From Bacillus_BA fengqiuensis (GTDB lineage Bacteria; Bacillota; Bacilli; Bacillales; Bacillaceae_H), in assembly GCA_030813035.1 (NCBI GenBank), contig JAUSTV010000001.1: a stretch of 64,000 bases of DNA; one strand, given 5' to 3'. Both the position numbers and the translations under genes were made by a program. Below, one piece after another: positions 33,323-40,879 of this stretch. Within the stretch, counting starts at the first letter, position 1; the number at the start of each line of letters is the position of its first letter. The notes under the pieces are model-generated. The model searched no databases and was not told the DNA's origin. It saw only the letters and a list, made by a program, of their open reading frames with translations.

Positions 33323-33506
33323 CCGATACTCCTGAGTTATGTCAACAAAAAGTCGTCTGTTACACGAACAGGCGGCTTTCTTCATGTTCATGTAAACTTT
33401 TAGCTATTAGTTTACATTGGAAGAGGATGCGCTTGAGTGCCTCTAAGAACGATTCTATTCCTTGTGACGGGTTGGGTATTCAAATAAAAGGTACCCAACC
33501 TTTTTT
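33323..33506 (+). repeat. Relic 3' flank of an HAEG module, with its terminator
   Basis: CCGATACTCCTGAG followed by ATGTCAACAAAAAG aligns with the sequence after the stop codons of copies 1-4 (for example CCGATAATCCTTCG then ATATCAACAAAAAG). The hairpin GGTTGGGTA (33470) / TACCCAACC (33492) plus TTTTTT is the same terminator type as after copies 2-4. So the 3' end of a fifth module survives here although its gene body is gone. Confidence 0.6.
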
Positions 33507-33770
33507 GCTGACTTTATTCTTATCCTCTTCAACAAACCGGCATGCGTATTACTGATTGCGACCTCCTTCTTTTTCACTCTCTATACCGAGATAGCGAGGG
33601 CGATTATCACATGAATTGCTACGATGCGTTTTGCATAAAATCTGCAACCTTTTTTGGTAAAGTAGGACATATATGTCAACCATTCTTATTTCAGCTGCAG
33701 GTATCACCACCACTCAACTATCATTTGACTACATATAAGGAAGAGGCAGCTCTTTTAAAGGGAGGAAAAT

Positions 33771-34391
33771 ATGAACAATCAATGGAACCGAGTTATATAT
33801 AAATGCTGGGCTCCCTTTTATGATTACCTTTTCAACAGAGGGATGTTTTATCGAGCCAGGAAACAGGTATTTCAGGAGGTTTTATGGGAAAAGGGCCAAA
33901 AGGTTTTGTTTGTAGGAATCGGGACGGGTGCAGATCTGGAGTTTATCCCGTATGCTGACTTGGAGGTTACGGCCATCGACTATTCGGAAGAGATGCTGCG
34001 AAAAGCGGAAGAGAAATACGCGAATAGTTCTGTTCATTTTCGACAGATGGACGCTCAAATGGTGGATTTTGAGTCAGGAGCTTTCGATATGATTGTGGCA
34101 AGCTTAGTTTTAAGCGTTGTGCCCGATCCGGCAAAAGTTCTAAAGGAAATGGTGAGAGTGGCGAAAGTTGATGGGGAAATAATCATTTTTGATAAATTTG
34201 CTCCTGCAAATGAGCGATTCTCTCTTGGAAAAAAGTTGATTCGTCCTGTCATCAAAGTGTTGGGGACGGATATCCGGCTGTCATTTGAAAGAGTCTATAA
34301 AAATGTCAATCATCATTGTCGAATCCAGCATGATCTTGATGTTATGATGAAAGGGATGTATCGAAAAATTACACTGCAAAAGATAAGGTGA
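33771..34391 (+). CDS. Class I SAM-dependent methyltransferase (PmtA/UbiE-like)
   Basis: 206 residues, soluble. SAM-binding motif I VLFVGIGTGADLEFIP near residue 45, motif II VTAIDYSEEML, and FDMIVASLVLSVVPDP before the last strand. The C-terminal part resembles small phospholipid or quinone methyltransferases. Ribosome site AAGGGAGG. The stop overlaps the next frame and the gene leads a four-gene operon with a two-component system and a TVP38-family membrane protein, which points to a membrane-lipid role. The substrate is not identifiable. Confidence 0.82.
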   Translation: MNNQWNRVIYKCWAPFYDYLFNRGMFYRARKQVFQEVLWEKGQKVLFVGIGTGADLEFIPYADLEVTAIDYSEEMLRKAEEKYANSSVHFRQMDAQMVDFESGAFDMIVASLVLSVVPDPAKVLKEMVRVAKVDGEIIIFDKFAPANERFSLGKKLIRPVIKVLGTDIRLSFERVYKNVNHHCRIQHDLDVMMKGMYRKITLQKIR

Positions 34392-34399
34392 GAAGAAAC

Positions 34400-35785
34400 A
34401 TGAATCGTATTTCGATCAAATTAGGTGTTTATTTCTTGATTTTTGTCCTTGTTCTCGAAGCAGGGTTATTTCTCTACCTGTATCACGAACTGGCCAACAG
34501 CCGAATCACCGAGGAATTGGAAAGTTTAAGACTGAGAGGAAACAGCCACCGGGATGTTTTGGAGAAGAATTTTGACGCTACTACGCTGCATCACGTCGCT
34601 TTAATGGAATCGGAAGCCAAAACGGAGGTAGTAATAATCGATCAAGACGGGAAAATCCTCAGCCATTCTAATCCCGTTAAGAAAGAAATTAGGCAGCTTA
34701 TGCAAGAGCATGACCGAAAGCAAAGCCCTTATAGAGGTGAAATCATTCAAGGAGATTGGAACCATCGCAAGTATATCGCAACCGCCAGTCCCATCCATAT
34801 TGATGGAGAAGAGGTCGGAACGGTTTATATGTTTCAACATACCGATTCGATCCGATCCATGATTGCCAGGCTTCAACATCATTTTTATGTGGTGAGCGGG
34901 ATTTCAGTCCTTTTTTCAGTGATTACCATTTTTCTTCTCTCTAAAATCATTACGAGCCCGCTTGTCCGGATGAAGAGGGCAACCGAGAAATTGAGCGAAG
35001 GGAACTTTGCAGTTAAGCTGAATGTCCGTTCCCAGGATGAGCTCGGGCAATTGGGAAATGCCATTGAGTCCTTGGCGAAGGAACTTCAGTACTTAAAGAG
35101 GGAGAGAAATGAGTTTTTAGCGAATGTTTCCCATGAATTGCGAACGCCACTGACGTATATTAAGGGCTACACGGATATTGCCGGACGGCCTAATATTACA
35201 GAATCCGACCGGGAGAAGTACCTTGGCATTATTCAGGAAGAAACGGAAAGGCTTTCTGCCCTTGTTCAAAATTTATTTGAATTGGCGCAGCTTGATCAAA
35301 ATGCATTTTTGATCAAGAAGGAGTCTGTTTACATACATGTTTTTTTAGAAAGCATTTTTCAGCAAATGCAGCCCATGTTTGATCGCCAGCATATTCAACT
35401 GGGCTTTTCTTGCCCGGAAGGCTTGATGGTAAAAGTGGATACGGTAAGGTTTAAACAGGTGATCATGAACTTATTGGACAATGCCTTAAGCTATTCTGAA
35501 CCGTATACAACGGTTCAACTGGAGGTCAAAAAAGAAGGTGGGGATATTTCGATTAAAGTGATGGACGAAGGAATCGGGATTCCCTCAAAAGATTTACCGT
35601 TCATTTTTGATCGATTGTATCGAGTGGAAAAATCCAGATCCCGCAAAAGCGGCGGTACCGGTTTAGGACTCGCCATCGTAAAAGAAATTGTAGAAGCCCA
35701 CGGCGGGATGATCCAAGCTGAAAGTATGCTTGGGAAGGGAACGACATTTACCATTGTGTTAAAAGAGGAGAATGAACATGCCTAA
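34400..35785 (+). CDS. Sensor histidine kinase with HAMP domain
   Basis: 461 residues. Two membrane spans (about 7-27 and 160-183) flank an extracytoplasmic sensor of about 130 residues. HAMP (ITSPLVRMKRATEKLSEGNF) follows, then HisKA with the phospho-acceptor in NVSHELRTPLTYIKGY, and HATPase_c with DNALSYSE, DEGIGIP and GGTGLGLAIV. The ATG at 34400 is favoured over the GTG at 34388 because AAGGTGAG lies just upstream. It phosphorylates the response regulator encoded next, whose start lies inside this gene. Confidence 0.92.
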   Translation: MNRISIKLGVYFLIFVLVLEAGLFLYLYHELANSRITEELESLRLRGNSHRDVLEKNFDATTLHHVALMESEAKTEVVIIDQDGKILSHSNPVKKEIRQLMQEHDRKQSPYRGEIIQGDWNHRKYIATASPIHIDGEEVGTVYMFQHTDSIRSMIARLQHHFYVVSGISVLFSVITIFLLSKIITSPLVRMKRATEKLSEGNFAVKLNVRSQDELGQLGNAIESLAKELQYLKRERNEFLANVSHELRTPLTYIKGYTDIAGRPNITESDREKYLGIIQEETERLSALVQNLFELAQLDQNAFLIKKESVYIHVFLESIFQQMQPMFDRQHIQLGFSCPEGLMVKVDTVRFKQVIMNLLDNALSYSEPYTTVQLEVKKEGGDISIKVMDEGIGIPSKDLPFIFDRLYRVEKSRSRKSGGTGLGLAIVKEIVEAHGGMIQAESMLGKGTTFTIVLKEENEHA

Positions 35786-36455
35786 AATCATGTTGATTGA
35801 TGATGAAGCGAGAATGTTAGACTTACTTGAATTGTACTTGGTTCCGAATGGTTTTCAATGTGTGAAATTCGAAGCCGGTGAACAAGCGATTCAATATTTA
35901 AAAAATGGGGATAAGGCAGATCTCATGTTGTTAGACTTAATGATGCCGGAAAAAGACGGGTGGGAAGTCTGTCGGGAGGTCCGCGGATTTTCCAATCTTC
36001 CCATCATTATGCTCACAGCACGCAATCAAGCCATAGATATCGTCAAGGGGCTGAATATTGGAGCTGACGACTATGTCACGAAACCCTTTAATGAAGCTGA
36101 ACTGATTGCGCGTATTCAAGCGGTATTAAGAAGGGTAAAGGAGGAAAAACAGGAACTTTGCTATAAGGGATTGGCATGGAACGGGGAACATCGAATCTTA
36201 AGTTTCAATAATGAGCCTATTTCTTTAACACGAAAAGAATTTGAACTCATTGGTTTATTTTTAAAAAACGTGAATCGCGTTTTTACCCGGGAAGACTTAT
36301 TGATGATGGTGTGGGGCATCGAGGCAGACATCGAAGATCGAACAATTGATTCACATATGCGCAACCTAAGGGACAAATTACGAAAAGAAGGGTTTCCGGT
36401 GGAGAACCACTTACAAACCGTATGGGGCGTAGGGTACAAATGGGTGGCTGAATGA
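35778..36455 (+). CDS. OmpR-family response regulator
   Basis: 225 residues. The receiver domain has acidic pair DDE near residue 8, phospho-Asp in LLDLMMPEKDGW near residue 52, Thr in MLTAR and Lys in VTKPF. The C-terminal winged helix (ISLTRKEFELIGLFLKN, RTIDSHMRNLRDKL, VWGVGYKWV) binds DNA. The ATG at 35778 is 8-9 nt from AGAGGAG; the ATG at 35772 is too close. It overlaps the kinase gene by 8 nt. Confidence 0.92.
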   Translation: MPKIMLIDDEARMLDLLELYLVPNGFQCVKFEAGEQAIQYLKNGDKADLMLLDLMMPEKDGWEVCREVRGFSNLPIIMLTARNQAIDIVKGLNIGADDYVTKPFNEAELIARIQAVLRRVKEEKQELCYKGLAWNGEHRILSFNNEPISLTRKEFELIGLFLKNVNRVFTREDLLMMVWGIEADIEDRTIDSHMRNLRDKLRKEGFPVENHLQTVWGVGYKWVAE

Positions 36456-37003
36456 TGGGGGATTTAGTGCTGGAGTGGTTTCAACAATATGAGCATTTAG
36501 CTATTATCATCAGCCTTGGAACAAATGTCATTATTAGCATTTTCGGAATTATTCCGAGTGCTTTTTTAACGGCAGCCAATTTGGCGTTTTTTGGGTTTGT
36601 CAAAGGGACGTTGCTCTCGTTTACAGGCGAAGTGATCGGAGCGGGTGCCGCTTTTTATTTATACCGGAAAGGATTTAGAGGTATTTCAAGAGAGAAGCTC
36701 GAAAAGTACCCGAAACTTCAGCGGCTTTTATCTGCAACAGGAAAAGAAGCGTTTTATTTAATCGTAGCCTTTCGCCTTATGCCGTTTGTGCCTTCTGGAT
36801 TTGTAACGTTTTTTGCGGCTGTAGGAAATGTGAATGCCTTAACGTTCCTGTTGGCCAATGCCATCGGCAAACTTCCATCCGTCTTATTGGAGGCCTATTC
36901 CGTTCACCAGGTCCTGAACTGGACATGGGAAGGGAAAGTAGTATTGCTGGCATTGTCCGCAGCTCTTCTTATTCCAATTATTAAAAAATGGAAAAGCTCT
37001 TAA
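36452..37003 (+). CDS. TVP38/TMEM64 (DedA-superfamily) membrane protein
   Basis: 183 residues with about five membrane segments. Family features are FGIIPSAFLTAANLAFFGFVKGTLLSFTGEVIGAGAAFYLYR and LIVAFRLMPFVPSGFVTFFAAVGNV. DedA/TVP38 proteins are linked to lipid-carrier or phospholipid scrambling in the membrane. The start overlaps the regulator stop (ATGA). As the last gene of the methyltransferase / two-component operon it may be part of the response the system controls. Confidence 0.88.
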   Translation: MMGDLVLEWFQQYEHLAIIISLGTNVIISIFGIIPSAFLTAANLAFFGFVKGTLLSFTGEVIGAGAAFYLYRKGFRGISREKLEKYPKLQRLLSATGKEAFYLIVAFRLMPFVPSGFVTFFAAVGNVNALTFLLANAIGKLPSVLLEAYSVHQVLNWTWEGKVVLLALSAALLIPIIKKWKSS

Positions 37004-37084
37004 ATTCATTATCTTTAACACAACCTCACGTGAACTGGTGTAAAACTACGTAAAGGATATGAAGAGTTTTAGAGCATTTTCCTA

Positions 37085-37124
37085 AAAAGTGCCGCTTTAA
37101 TCGTCAGACGACAGCGGCACTTTT
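37085..37124 (+). terminator. Terminator of the methyltransferase operon
   Basis: AAAAGTGCCGCT / AGCGGCACTTTT with an inner CGTC/GACG pairing, ending in TTTT. Confidence 0.9.
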
Positions 37125-37173
37125 CTGTTTTTGCCCAATTTTAATTAAAAATGTAAAAAATAACAAAAAACAC

Positions 37174-37203
37174 TTTACATAGGGTGGTGGGGTATAGTAT
37201 AAA
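37174..37203 (+). promoter_or_regulatory. Promoter with embedded G-tract operator, CsoR/CstR-like
   Basis: TTTACA, an 18-nt spacer and TATAAA. The spacer holds AGGGTGGTGGGGTATAG, a G-tract flanked by AT-rich arms like operators of the CsoR/FrmR/CstR family. No csoR gene is in the window. Confidence 0.5.
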
Positions 37204-37259
37204 TTAGTTATAGAAATTTTTAACAAAATAATTTAAGTACTATTTTTTAAAAATTAATA

Positions 37260-37281
37260 ATACTAAAGGGGGGTATAGTAT
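37260..37281 (+). promoter_or_regulatory. Second CsoR/CstR-like operator
   Basis: ATACTA and TAGTAT form an inverted repeat with a 10-nt spacer containing six consecutive G, a layout typical for CsoR-family sites. It lies about 105 nt before the SDR gene. Confidence 0.5.
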
Positions 37282-37385
37282 TTTATCGGTGTTAATGGGG
37301 AAAATTAAACCAATCTGAGGATAGTTAACATTTTGTCTTACAAAAGTGACATTGTAGAAAGATGTACCATTAGGGAGGAATGGAA

Positions 37386-37985
37386 ATGAAGATTCTTATA
37401 ATAGGTGCGACTGGTACGATTGGAAGTGCCGTTCGCAGTGAATTGGCGGCACGGCATGAAATCATAACGGCGGGACGAAGCGGGGCAGACGTTTCAGTTG
37501 ACATTACGTCTCCCGAAAGTATTAAAGCGATGTATGAGACAATTGGCAAAGTGGATGCGGTGATTAGTACACCGGGGAAAGTTCACTTTGGTTCTCTTCT
37601 GGAACTGACGCCGGACAATAATGAGATTGCGATTGAAAGTAAATTAAAAGGACAAATAAACATTGTCTTGCTTGGTCTTAACTATGTCAATGACCAAGCA
37701 AGTTTTACGTTGACAACAGGCATTACGATGGATGATCCGGTTGTCGGCGGAGTATCTGCCGCGATGGCTTGCGGAGCGGTTAAAAGTTTTGTTCAGGCTG
37801 CCGCTATCGAAATGCCCCGCGGTATCCGCATAAACAATGTAAGTCCTAATGTTTTAGTGGAATCGATCGAAAAGTATGGTCCGTATTTTCCAGGCTTTGA
37901 ACCTGTGCCTGCCAGCAGGGTGGCGCAAGCTTTCCGCAAAAGCGTCGAAGGGGCTCAGACAGGGAAAACGTATACCGTTTATTAA
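37386..37985 (+). CDS. Short-chain dehydrogenase-like protein (atypical short SDR)
   Basis: 199 residues. Rossmann motif ILIIGATGTIGSAV at the N-terminus, DVSVDITSPES, and VISTPG in place of NNAG. In the usual YxxxK position the sequence reads MACGAVKSF, so the Lys is kept but the catalytic Tyr is absent. Short SDR proteins of this kind are common but their substrates are unknown. The ATG at 37386 has AGGGAGGA 7 nt upstream; the ATG at 37380 is too close. Two CsoR/CstR-like sites precede it, so it may respond to copper, reactive sulfur or an electrophile. Confidence 0.8.
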   Translation: MKILIIGATGTIGSAVRSELAARHEIITAGRSGADVSVDITSPESIKAMYETIGKVDAVISTPGKVHFGSLLELTPDNNEIAIESKLKGQINIVLLGLNYVNDQASFTLTTGITMDDPVVGGVSAAMACGAVKSFVQAAAIEMPRGIRINNVSPNVLVESIEKYGPYFPGFEPVPASRVAQAFRKSVEGAQTGKTYTVY

Positions 37986-38015
37986 AAGTAATAGATGCCT
38001 TTTTTAATAGCCTAT

Positions 38016-38032
38016 ATACCATGCATGGGTAT
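38016..38032 (+). promoter_or_regulatory. CsoR-like operator upstream of the DoxX relic and CopZ-like gene
   Basis: ATACC-N7-GGTAT, followed 12 nt later by AATACCCTCGTATGG, both close to the Bacillus CsoR site type (ATACCC...GGGTAT). Established knowledge: CsoR controls copZ-copA in Bacillus. Confidence 0.5.
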
Positions 38033-38096
38033 AGTAATTGAATACCCTCGTATGGAAAGAACAAATGAAACCTCAAACAGAAAGGGTGTAATCAAA

Positions 38097-38320
38097 ATGA
38101 ATCAAATCGGTCGAATATTGATTGGGGCTGTATCGCGTGATTTTTGATTCCGACTAATCTTATTTTCCATAACTTTTGGGCGATGCCTCCAGAACAGGCT
38201 GCATCTGAATTTTTGAGTTTTCTGTAAAACATCGCGATTATCGGCGGACTTCTCGCTGTTTCCGTTAAGCAAGAAAAAGCATTACAGAAGCAATCCAATA
38301 TGAAAGCATCAAATTATTAA
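38097..38320 (+). pseudogene. Degenerate DoxX-family membrane protein gene
   Basis: The start MNQIGRILIGAV runs into a stop after 16 codons. Another frame then reads IPTNLIFHNFWAMPPEQAAS and continues EFLSFL, stop, NIAIIGGLLAV, ending SNMKASNY and TAA. The pattern FHNFWA...FLKNIAIIGGLL is typical of DoxX proteins. A Lys codon has become TAA and the central membrane spans are missing (frameshift plus deletion). No functional product is expected. It lies between the SDR and CopZ-like genes under a CsoR-like site. Confidence 0.75.
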
Positions 38321-38353
38321 TAAATGGAATTTATAAAAGGGAGCGAATAAACA

Positions 38354-38560
38354 ATGAAAGAAGCAATCATGAATATTAAAGGAATGTCATGCAGAAGCTG
38401 CGTGAATAAAATTGAAACAGGTGTCTCACAAGTCAACGGAGTAGGTGAGGCTGCAGTCGATTTCTCTAATAAACAGCTTCATGTAAAGTACGACGAAAAT
38501 GAAGTGACGATACCACAACTAAAAGAAGTAATTGTTAGTAAAGGGTATAGTGTTGACTAA
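38354..38560 (+). CDS. copZ: Copper chaperone CopZ-like (HMA domain)
   Basis: A 68-residue single heavy-metal-associated domain with the copper-binding motif GMSCRSCVNKIE near residues 10-21 and the ferredoxin-like pattern VNGVGEAAVDFSNKQLHVKYDE. It carries Cu(I) in the cytoplasm, usually to a CopA ATPase; no copA is adjacent in this window. Ribosome site AAGGGAG. A CsoR-like site lies about 330 nt upstream, across a DoxX relic that may still share the transcript. Confidence 0.88.
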   Translation: MKEAIMNIKGMSCRSCVNKIETGVSQVNGVGEAAVDFSNKQLHVKYDENEVTIPQLKEVIVSKGYSVD

Positions 38561-38570
38561 TACGGTAGGG

Positions 38571-38601
38571 AAGAAGGCAGGGTTTTAGCACCTGCTTTCT
38601 T
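38571..38601 (+). terminator. Terminator after copZ
   Basis: AAGAAGGCAGG / CCTGCTTTCTT with an 8-nt loop and one mismatch. Confidence 0.6.
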
Positions 38602-38831
38602 GTCTATCCTAGATGGGTGAGAGGAAGTTTTCTTTATCAACTGGAAGTCTAGTGGAATCACACACAAATTGAAGATTAGTTGTCTAATGTTTAGGGAGAT
38701 TAATCAAAACATAGCTGACTCATACCCCACCGGTGTTTCTTTTATTTTTGTTAATTACCATCGCCCTGCATAATTTCTGCATATTTTTGTTGTACCATCA
38801 AAGTAAACCAAGCATATAGGAGGAGAAGGGT

Positions 38832-39440
38832 ATGAAAACGAAACGTATCACCCTATCCCTGCTTACCATTGTCACGGCTCTATTTTTAGGGGCATGTTCC
38901 AATGATAATCAGGAGAACGACCAGGCAAACATGGAACAGGAAGAAGAACCAAAGCAAGAAGAGAAGGCAAGCAACGAGAACCATGAAGAAATGAATCATG
39001 AAGAGATGAATCATTCCAGTTCAGGTGAAGTTCCTGAAGGCTTAAAGGAAGCCGAGAATCCAACCTATAAAGTCGGAGACAAAGCGATTTTGAAAACAGA
39101 TCATATGGAAGGGATGAATGGTGCTGAGGCAACGATTGTAGGAGTTTTTGACACGACAGTTTATGCCATCTCATATAACCCGACAACTGGCGGAGAAAGA
39201 GTGAGCAATCATAAGTGGATAATTCACGAAGAGATTCAAAATGCGGGTGACGAAGCGTATGAACCAGGAGCGGAAGTAATCACGGAGGCTGACCATATGA
39301 AAGGGATGAAGGGTGCAACGGCTGTCATTGATTCAGCCGAACAAACGACTGTTTATATGGTGGATTACACACCGACAACTGATGGAGAAAAAGTGACCAA
39401 TCATAAATGGGTAACTGAAAGTGAACTTTCAAAGAAATAA
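38832..39440 (+). CDS. YdhK-like lipoprotein with two DUF1541 repeats
   Basis: 202 residues. Signal peptide with lipobox LGAC (Cys near 22), then an acidic Glu/Gln/Asn linker with HEEMNHEEMNHS, a Met/His cluster that could bind copper or another metal. Two DUF1541 repeats follow: VGDKAILKTDHMEGMNGAEA with YNPTTGGERVSNHKW, and PGAEVITEADHMKGMKGATA with YTPTTDGEKVTNHKW. It sits on the outer membrane face. Neighbouring CopZ and CsoR-like sites support, but do not prove, a copper-related function. Own ribosome site GGAGGAGAAGG and terminator. Confidence 0.87.
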   Translation: MKTKRITLSLLTIVTALFLGACSNDNQENDQANMEQEEEPKQEEKASNENHEEMNHEEMNHSSSGEVPEGLKEAENPTYKVGDKAILKTDHMEGMNGAEATIVGVFDTTVYAISYNPTTGGERVSNHKWIIHEEIQNAGDEAYEPGAEVITEADHMKGMKGATAVIDSAEQTTVYMVDYTPTTDGEKVTNHKWVTESELSKK

Positions 39441-39449
39441 AGTTATAAC

Positions 39450-39488
39450 AAAGCGGGGCAAACATATGAGTGTTTGCCCCGCTTTTGT
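39450..39488 (+). terminator. Terminator of the YdhK-like gene
   Basis: AAAGCGGGGCAAACA / TGTTTGCCCCGCTTT, 15-bp perfect stem, loop TATGAG, then TGTT. Confidence 0.9.
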
Positions 39489-39528
39489 TACCATTTTGAA
39501 TCAAGGAAAATGGTAAGAATTCACAAGG

Positions 39529-39933
39529 TTAAATTACCAATAATGTATCTTTCAATTGTTGTCTTATCAGCTTCATTTGTTCTGCAACAATCTGCTTATT
39601 TTCGTATATACCATTGCTGCAGACAAATCTTAATCCTTCAAGCGTCGTAACGAGCATGTCGACACAGAGGGAAACAGAATATTGAGGATCAAACTCGCCT
39701 GTTTCAACGCCGACTTCGATATAGTTGATTAAACGGTTATAGGCTTTTTCATACCTTATTTTCATTTCTTTATGGTCATTGGAGTATGAGGAGGAATGGG
39801 CGTTACGTTCCATCACTTTATAAAATAATGTGGTTTGTTCCTCTAAAAATCCTTCTATCTTTCTCCACACCGATACTGGATTCAAACATACTACATCATA
39901 TGGTTCTATTTCCGTTTGATGATTGATCATCAT
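39529..39933 (-). CDS. TetR-like C-terminal ligand domain without a DNA-binding domain
   Basis: 134 residues, all-helical pattern (FLEEQTTLFYKVMERNAHSS, YNRLINYIEVGVETGEFDPQ, LCVDMLVTTLEGLRFVCSNG) like the C-terminal half of TetR regulators. The N-terminal helix-turn-helix is missing, and only 58 nt separate the start from the complete TetR gene upstream. A ribosome site (AAGGGAGAGAAG) precedes the ATG, so it may still be translated. It is either a decayed regulator or a stand-alone dimerisation domain that could modulate the neighbouring TetR protein. Confidence 0.6.
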   Translation of the reverse strand: MMINHQTEIEPYDVVCLNPVSVWRKIEGFLEEQTTLFYKVMERNAHSSSYSNDHKEMKIRYEKAYNRLINYIEVGVETGEFDPQYSVSLCVDMLVTTLEGLRFVCSNGIYENKQIVAEQMKLIRQQLKDTLLVI

Positions 39934-39991
39934 AGGTTCTTCTCTCCCTTGAATATCTTAAGACAAACTTGATATTAAATAAAAGTTGATT

Positions 39992-40597
39992 TTACTGCTT
40001 GTTTGGATTGGTCAAACCTTCTGCAATGAACATGATCATCGTTTCCACTACTTTCGGAAAAATGTCAGCACCGACTTCCTGCTTTAAAAGAGGAAGATAG
40101 GTAAGACAGCGATGGATTCCCATGATTATCTCCGGTTCAATGGAAATGATTTGCCCCTCCTTTTGCAGCTGCTCCAACAGCGGGATAAATGTAGAGTGGT
40201 CTTGTTCAAGGAGGGTTTCATATCGGCCCGGAGGCAGCTTTCGGATCAGATAATCAATTTCGTTTCGTTCGTATAAATTCCTGTGAAAAGGATTCATTTC
40301 CAAATACTCAAATGTTCCTTTACATACTTGAATGAGCATATCCTTTGGATTGGTGGCGGAAAGCATAATCTCTGTAAGGAATTGATTATATTTCGCTTCT
40401 TCATCCATCCAGATTTCCAAAAATAAATCTTCTTTTGAATCAAAGAAGGTATAAAATGTTCCTTTTGCGATACCGCATGCCGAAATAATGCTATCGATGC
40501 TCGTCTTTTTGAGGCCGTAGAGTAAAAATAGTTCTTTTCCTTTCTCCAATAAGCACTCCTTTATTCGGTCTTTTTCATTTTCACTAAAACGTGGCAT
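39992..40597 (-). CDS. TetR/AcrR-family transcriptional regulator
   Basis: 201 residues. The N-terminal helix-turn-helix is intact (KGKELFLLYGLKKTSIDSIISACGIAKGTFYTFFDSKEDLFLEIW), followed by a helical ligand domain. The ATG at 40597 lies 6 nt from AAGGTGAG; the ATG at 40603 touches that site. A 9-bp inverted repeat just upstream (40619-40652) is probably its own operator, so it is autoregulated and may also control the divergent ZIP gene or the fragment downstream. Confidence 0.87.
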   Translation of the reverse strand: MPRFSENEKDRIKECLLEKGKELFLLYGLKKTSIDSIISACGIAKGTFYTFFDSKEDLFLEIWMDEEAKYNQFLTEIMLSATNPKDMLIQVCKGTFEYLEMNPFHRNLYERNEIDYLIRKLPPGRYETLLEQDHSTFIPLLEQLQKEGQIISIEPEIIMGIHRCLTYLPLLKQEVGADIFPKVVETMIMFIAEGLTNPNKQ

Positions 40598-40618
40598 TTC
40601 CATCTCACCTTACATGTA

Positions 40619-40652
40619 TTATATGACTAAATAAATACTTTTGGTCATATAA
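40619..40652. promoter_or_regulatory. Inverted repeat, likely TetR operator
   Basis: TTATATGAC and GTCATATAA, perfect 9-bp arms 16 nt apart, 22 nt before the TetR start on the minus strand. Confidence 0.6.
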
Positions 40653-40879
40653 TTCATATTATCAGATTCATCCTTTATTTGTAAAGATATTCAAAGTTAA
40701 AAAATGTCATCTGTTTGTCAAATTTTCCTTTATTTAATGAATAAAGTTAATAATTGAATGAAGGGTGATAAAAAGATGTTTGAAAGAGTGAACGGCCGGT
40801 TAATGTACCACACAACCTATGTATCTCGTCCCCATCTCCTGAATAGATATAATGATAGAAGATGGAGGAGGGATACAAG

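Noticed and set aside
21809..33506. Calling the HAEG region a prophage
   Set aside because: Only the fibre and chaperone domains are phage-like. No terminase, capsid, portal, tail, lysis, integrase or attachment sites are seen, and the repeats are a tandem duplication with individual promoters and terminators.
33542..33802. 86-residue frame before the methyltransferase gene
   Set aside because: No ribosome site, overlaps the next gene's start, and composition unlike a folded protein.
37386..37985. Annotating the SDR-like protein as an active dehydrogenase
   Set aside because: The catalytic Tyr of YxxxK is absent in the visible alignment position, so only the fold is claimed.
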